Below are positions 60,661-64,000 of a stretch of DNA of 64,000 nt, in pieces. The stretch is from positions 62,001-126,000 of the forward strand of contig JBGQAK010000001.1 in assembly GCA_041494245.1 (NCBI GenBank), read 5' to 3'. Source of the DNA: RBG-13-68-16 sp041494245. GTDB lineage: Bacteria > Acidobacteriota > Thermoanaerobaculia > Thermoanaerobaculales > Thermoanaerobaculaceae. Below the pieces are notes generated by a model that did not search any database, had not been told where the DNA came from, and was given only the letters and a program-made list of their open reading frames with translations. Numbering within the stretch: the stretch's first letter is position 1; each line of letters begins with the position of its first letter. A program made the position numbers and the translations under genes.

Positions 60661-61779
60661 ATGAAGATCGGCGTGACCTGCTATCCCACCGTTGGGGGTT
60701 CCGGGACCGTGGCCACGGAGCTCGGCCTCGCGATCGCGCGGCGCGGACACGAGGTGCACTTCATCTGCTACGCGCTTCCGTACCGGCTGGGGCGGGTTCC
60801 GCCCGGGGTCACCTTCCACGAGGTGACCGTGCCGACGTACCCGCTCTTCCAGTATCCGCCATACGCATTGGCGCTTGCCTCGCAGATGGCCGAGGCTGTG
60901 CGCACCCACGAGCTCGAGCTCCTCCACGTGCACTATGCGATCCCCCACGCGATCTCCGCACACCTGGCGCGGGAGATCCTGGGCGGCGGGCCCAAGCTGG
61001 TAGTGACGCTGCACGGTACCGACATCACGGTGGTCGGGGCTGACCCCTCGTTCCTGCCCATCGTGCGGCTCGGGATCGAGCGCGCGGATGCCGTTACCGC
61101 GGTCTCCCAGTCGCTTGCCGACGAGACCCACGAGCGGCTCGGGGTGACACGCGAGATCGAGGTGATCCCGAACTTCGTGGACCCGAACCGCTGTGACCGC
61201 GACTTTGCGGCCGCGCACCGCCGCCGCCTATCACCCGACGGTGCGCCGCTCCTGGTGCACGCCTCGAACTTCCGCCCCGTGAAGCGGATCATGGACGTCC
61301 TGGAGGTCTTCCGGCTGGTGCACGCGCGCATCCCGTGCCACCTCGCGATGGTGGGGGACGGCCCGGACCGCCCCGCGGCGGAGCGCTTCGCCCGCGATGC
61401 TGGCCTCGCCCACCGGGTGGAGTTCCTCGGCAACGTCTCTCCGATCGAGGGGGTGATCGGGGCGGGCGACGTCTTTCTGTTGCCTTCCTCGGAGGAATCG
61501 TTCGGCCTGGCGGCGCTCGAGGCGATGGCGTGCGGGGTCCCGGTGGTGGCCTCCAACGCCGGTGGGCTGCCCGAGCTGGTCGCGAACGGGCAGGGGGGCT
61601 ACACGTTTCCGGTGGGGGACACGGCGGCCATGGCGGAGCGCGTCGTGGCCTTGCTCTCCGACCCCCGGGAGCTCGAGCGCCAGCGCGAGTTGGCGCGGGT
61701 GCGCGCCGCCGAGCACTTCGGCACCGCGCGCGTGGTGGACCGCTACGAGGCGCTCTACCGCCGGCTGCTCGCCCGCTGA
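60661..61779 (+). CDS. bshA: L-malate glucosyltransferase BshA
   Basis: A 372-residue GT4 glycosyltransferase that makes GlcNAc-malate, the first step of bacillithiol. The N terminus KIGVTCYPTVGGSGTVATEL is the BshA signature, followed by VHYAIPHAISAHLAREIL and VVTLHGTDITVVGADPSFL. The UDP-sugar site includes LVHASNFRPVKRIMDVLEVF and LLPSSEESFGLAALEAMACG with the GT4 glutamates. With bshC and bshB1 it makes the whole pathway, in one operon. Confidence 0.95.
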   Translation: MKIGVTCYPTVGGSGTVATELGLAIARRGHEVHFICYALPYRLGRVPPGVTFHEVTVPTYPLFQYPPYALALASQMAEAVRTHELELLHVHYAIPHAISAHLAREILGGGPKLVVTLHGTDITVVGADPSFLPIVRLGIERADAVTAVSQSLADETHERLGVTREIEVIPNFVDPNRCDRDFAAAHRRRLSPDGAPLLVHASNFRPVKRIMDVLEVFRLVHARIPCHLAMVGDGPDRPAAERFARDAGLAHRVEFLGNVSPIEGVIGAGDVFLLPSSEESFGLAALEAMACGVPVVASNAGGLPELVANGQGGYTFPVGDTAAMAERVVALLSDPRELERQRELARVRAAEHFGTARVVDRYEALYRRLLAR

Positions 61780-61809
61780 CGCCCGGATTCCAGCGGTGGA
61801 CGCACGCGG

Positions 61810-61838
61810 TTGCAAAGCTTGCCGTGGTCGGCTAGGCT
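61810..61838 (+). promoter_or_regulatory. Promoter of the RDD gene
   Basis: TTGCAA (61810-61815) and TAGGCT (61833-61838) are spaced by exactly 17 bases, 57 bases before the RDD ATG. Confidence 0.5.
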
Positions 61839-61894
61839 TTCGGCAATAACGACGAGACTGTTCTCTGTTGGGGGGACAGAAGAAGGAGGAGACG

Positions 61895-62389
61895 ATGGCA
61901 ACTCCAGGCAGTGCGGTGCCCGCGCCGGCGGCGGCCAAGGCGGACCTCGGAAAGCGGATAATCGCCGCGCTCATCGACGGCATCATCGTGGGCGTGGCCG
62001 GGATGATCGTCGGGTTCATCCCGTTCATCGGCGGGCCGATTGCGGGCGTGTGTGTCGGCGGCTACTGGCTCTTGCGAGACGGACTTGATCTCGACTTCGC
62101 CGACAAGCGCTCCATCGGCAAGAAGGTCATGAAGCTGCGCCCGGTCCGGTTGGACGGCCAGCCCATGGACCGCAACGTGTCGATGAAGCGGAACCTGCCG
62201 CTCGCGATTTACGCGATCGGCTACTTCCTGTGGATCGTTCCGGTGCTCGGCCACCTCGTCTCGATCCCGATCTTCGTCATCGGCGGGATCATCTACCTGA
62301 TCGAGGCGATCCTGGTGCTCACCGATGCCGAAGGGCGGCGCTGGGGCGATAAGATGGCCGGTACGAAGGTCGTCGAGGTGGCACAGTAG
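61895..62389 (+). CDS. RDD family membrane protein
   Basis: A 164-residue protein with about three hydrophobic segments: DLGKRIIAALIDGIIVGVAG (with the RDD-type Arg and Asp), a helix from GGPIAGVCVGGYWLL, and LPLAIYAIGYFLWIVPVLGH. Between them is the cytosolic KRSIGKKVMKLRPVRLDGQP, typical of the family; the end WGDKMAGTKVV is also typical. Some RDD proteins exchange Na+ for H+; function here is unknown. AAGGAGG lies five bases before the ATG. Confidence 0.87.
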   Translation: MATPGSAVPAPAAAKADLGKRIIAALIDGIIVGVAGMIVGFIPFIGGPIAGVCVGGYWLLRDGLDLDFADKRSIGKKVMKLRPVRLDGQPMDRNVSMKRNLPLAIYAIGYFLWIVPVLGHLVSIPIFVIGGIIYLIEAILVLTDAEGRRWGDKMAGTKVVEVAQ

Positions 62390-62432
62390 AGGGGGCTTGC
62401 CCGACGCGGGCAGGCACAGCCGGACGTGCAAT

Positions 62433-62463
62433 GGGGAGGCCTTCACCGGCCTCCCCTGGCTTT
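62433..62463. terminator. Bidirectional-type terminator after the RDD gene
   Basis: GGGGAGGCC (62433-62441), loop TTCACC and GGCCTCCCC (62448-62456) form a perfect 9-base stem followed by TGGCTTTTC. It lies between the RDD gene and the end of the convergent secreted-protein gene, so it may serve both. Confidence 0.8.
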
Positions 62464-62479
62464 TCGGCCGGCGTCCCGA

Positions 62480-63661
62480 CTACCGCAGCTTGGCCCCGAT
62501 GAGCGGGCAAGTCCTCGTGCCGGTGCACCCGCCCGCGCCGGTGAGGGTGGTCGTGGCGGTGCCGCTCACCTGCCCGGTCACGCTGATCGTCGCGTTGACC
62601 TGCAGGGTGATCCCAACCCCGCCGGCGTTCGGGCTGCTCACCACGAACGAGAAGCTCCCTGTCTCGTCGTAGAAGACCGGCTGGGGCAGCGGTCCCGAGA
62701 AACTGAGCAGCTCGGCGGAATCGCCGCACGCGGTCACGTCCTCGTCGGTGAACACGATCGTGGCGTCGATGGCGGTCACCGCGCCGCCCGCTACCGTCAG
62801 CGTGATCGGCGTGTCGTACACCGTCTTCTCCTGCTTGCACAGGTAGGTGCCCTCGCGCCCGCCGCCCACCATCTCGACCGTGGCCGGATCCCCGGTGCGG
62901 TTGTCCATCCGTGAGGCGTTCACGATCACGCGGCCGGTGCCGCCGGTGACGGCGACATGGACGCGCTGGTTGGTGTCGTAGCTATTCATCACGATCGCGG
63001 TCAGCACGTAGTTGATCTGGGAGACCTGGCGTCCCTCGAGGTGGTAGGGGATGCTTCCGAGCACGTTGCCGCCCGAGTCCAGCCGGGAGATCGTAAGGTC
63101 CACCGGGTTGCCGGTGGTCTCCACGAAGGCGAGGTTGGAGCGCCAGTTGCCGGTGGTCTGGAAGCCGTCCTGGTCGAGGCCGATGACGTCGGTGGCGTCG
63201 CCGAGGCCGATGGCCAGGGAGGCTGGGATGCCCGAGAAGAACTGACCGGCGGTGCCCTGTCCCTTGCCGGTGACGGTCACGTTTTTGTCGTAGCTGCGCC
63301 CGGAGACCACGACCGGGATGTTGGAGACGATGCGCAGGCCGCCGTAGGTGTTGTCGGCCCCGAACGTGTTGTAGACGATGTCGTCCAGATAGCGGGTCTC
63401 GCCGGCCTTGACGGTGATACGCCGCGAGTCAGGGTTGGGGTTGGCCTGATTACGCAGGAGCAGGAAGATGTCGACCGTGGCGGGTTGGGTGGTCGAGGGG
63501 TTGAAGACCCACACGTCGCCACGCCACCACGCCTGGATGCCGTTGACCACGGCCCCCACGCCGTGCCCCACGGCCGGCACGTACAGGTCCGTCCCAGGTG
63601 TCGTCGCGAGCGTGCTCGAGGCGACCAGGACGGCCAACAGCGCTGCGAGCAGATGCTTCAT
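62480..63661 (-). CDS. Secreted protein with the NPxT/TGDP beta domain
   Basis: A 393-residue exported protein; the signal peptide is HLLAALLAVLVASSTLA. Residues ~25-260 form the same beta-rich domain as in the PKD protein at 29063-30130: YVPAVGHGVG, WWRGDVWVFNPST, LLLRNQANPNP, TRYLDDIVYNTFG, SGRSYDKN, WRSNLAFVE and DNRTGDPATV. A second beta-sandwich with paired cysteines (YLCKQEKTVYD...TACGDSAEL) ends the protein. Function unknown; extracellular or surface. The ATG at 63661 follows GGAGG. A longer open frame upstream is not used. Confidence 0.78.
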   Translation of the reverse strand: MKHLLAALLAVLVASSTLATTPGTDLYVPAVGHGVGAVVNGIQAWWRGDVWVFNPSTTQPATVDIFLLLRNQANPNPDSRRITVKAGETRYLDDIVYNTFGADNTYGGLRIVSNIPVVVSGRSYDKNVTVTGKGQGTAGQFFSGIPASLAIGLGDATDVIGLDQDGFQTTGNWRSNLAFVETTGNPVDLTISRLDSGGNVLGSIPYHLEGRQVSQINYVLTAIVMNSYDTNQRVHVAVTGGTGRVIVNASRMDNRTGDPATVEMVGGGREGTYLCKQEKTVYDTPITLTVAGGAVTAIDATIVFTDEDVTACGDSAELLSFSGPLPQPVFYDETGSFSFVVSSPNAGGVGITLQVNATISVTGQVSGTATTTLTGAGGCTGTRTCPLIGAKLR

Positions 63662-63715
63662 CGGTTTCCTCCCGGCACCGGGGACGAACCGCCGGTACCA
63701 ACGGCACAGAAGAGC

Positions 63716-63738
63716 CCACCTGGGCATTGACCAGGTGG
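63716..63738. repeat. 8-bp inverted repeat upstream of the 62480-63661 gene
   Basis: CCACCTGG (63716-63723) and CCAGGTGG (63731-63738) are separated by seven bases, 55 bases before the gene start. It could be an operator or a hairpin ending the upstream gene's transcript. Confidence 0.4.
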
Positions 63739-63797
63739 ACTGGTTGCGAGTCGTGGGGTCGGGCCGTGCACGGGGCGAGCCCGCGTCGCCGGACGTC

Positions 63798-64000
63798 CTA
63801 GTTGCCGGTCTGGCCGGCACGCCACTGGCGCACGATGTTGAGGGCGTTGCACTTGCTGTAGTCGTACCCGCCGACGTTTACGCCACCGGTTGTGTCGCTC
63901 TTCAGCGTCCCGCTCCAGGTCCCGTCGGCGGCGCGCGCCCCGGCGAACGTCCAGTTCGTGGTCAGCAGCTTGTTGATGCCGTCGCTGTAGTCGATGCTCA
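63798..64000 (-). CDS. Secreted-type protein, C-terminal 67 residues only
   Basis: Only the 3' end lies in the window; the 5' part is beyond the right edge. The visible tail reads SIDYSDGINKLLTTNWTFAG, then GTWSGTLKSDTTGGVN and YDYSKCNALNIVRQWRAGQT before TAG 63798-63800. I do not recognise the family; the tail is typical of an extracellular beta protein. It probably precedes the gene at 62480-63661 on the same strand. Confidence 0.55.
   Translation of the reverse strand, partial: SIDYSDGINKLLTTNWTFAGARAADGTWSGTLKSDTTGGVNVGGYDYSKCNALNIVRQWRAGQTGN

Overview
The window is GC-rich (roughly 70% by eye), gene-dense and mostly housekeeping. Gene content suggests a Gram-negative, diderm member of the Acidobacteriota, perhaps close to the Thermoanaerobaculia: many secreted and lipoproteins, a TonB-dependent B12 receptor, a DUF5916 protein, PD40/peptidase-MA and M28 proteins, an F-type ATPase with both b and b', and a bacillithiol operon. 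This placement is inference from protein families; no rRNA or tRNA gene was seen.

Layout. 1-5.1 kb: cell-envelope genes on the minus strand (PD40/peptidase MA protein, two lipoproteins) around dprA. 5.3-17.1 kb: a conserved information-processing block, topA, trmFO, xerC, hslV and hslU (the order seen around codY in Firmicutes and in several other phyla), then an FN3 lipoprotein and dapF; a short pseudouridine synthase, a YiiX-type hydrolase and an EamA transporter lie between on the other strand. 17.1-19.4 kb: an odd, probably damaged TonB-domain gene and a dicarboxylate/glutamate symporter. 19.4-23.4 kb: a minus-strand operon of an HD-like protein, an MmgE/PrpD dehydratase and a single-chain aconitase resembling fungal Lys4 homoaconitase. 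23.5-36 kb: secreted hydrolases (M28, CocE), a TPR protein, a PKD protein, an ABC exporter, DUF2891 and DUF5916 proteins. 36-43.5 kb: SixA, a saccharopine-dehydrogenase-like enzyme, a zinc-ribbon/LemA/M48 operon, ferritin, and a MoxR-like ATPase with a VWA protein. 43.6-47.5 kb: a HAMP/PP2C phosphatase, pgpA and mpl. 47.6-51.6 kb: a DUF1573 protein, then a cobalamin riboswitch controlling a BtuB-like receptor. 51.7-57.6 kb: an ATP synthase operon (b', b, delta, alpha, gamma, beta, epsilon; a and c absent). 58.3-61.8 kb: bshC-bshB1-bshA, a complete bacillithiol operon. 61.9-64 kb: an RDD membrane protein and two secreted proteins.

Genes inside operons are tightly packed: at least eight neighbouring pairs share a four-base GTGA or ATGA stop/start, and two convergent pairs share the four bases CTAG at their stops. 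Several promoters look like extended -10 elements (TGnTAnnnT) set so close to the start codon that the transcript would have almost no leader. Three places look like deletion scars: a DinB-family 3' remnant at 25.8 kb, the meeting of a truncated secreted-protein gene with a frameshifted B12-binding/radical-SAM half gene at 57.6-58.2 kb, and a TonB C-terminal domain missing about a dozen residues at 17.67 kb. No CRISPR array, insertion sequence or prophage was recognised.
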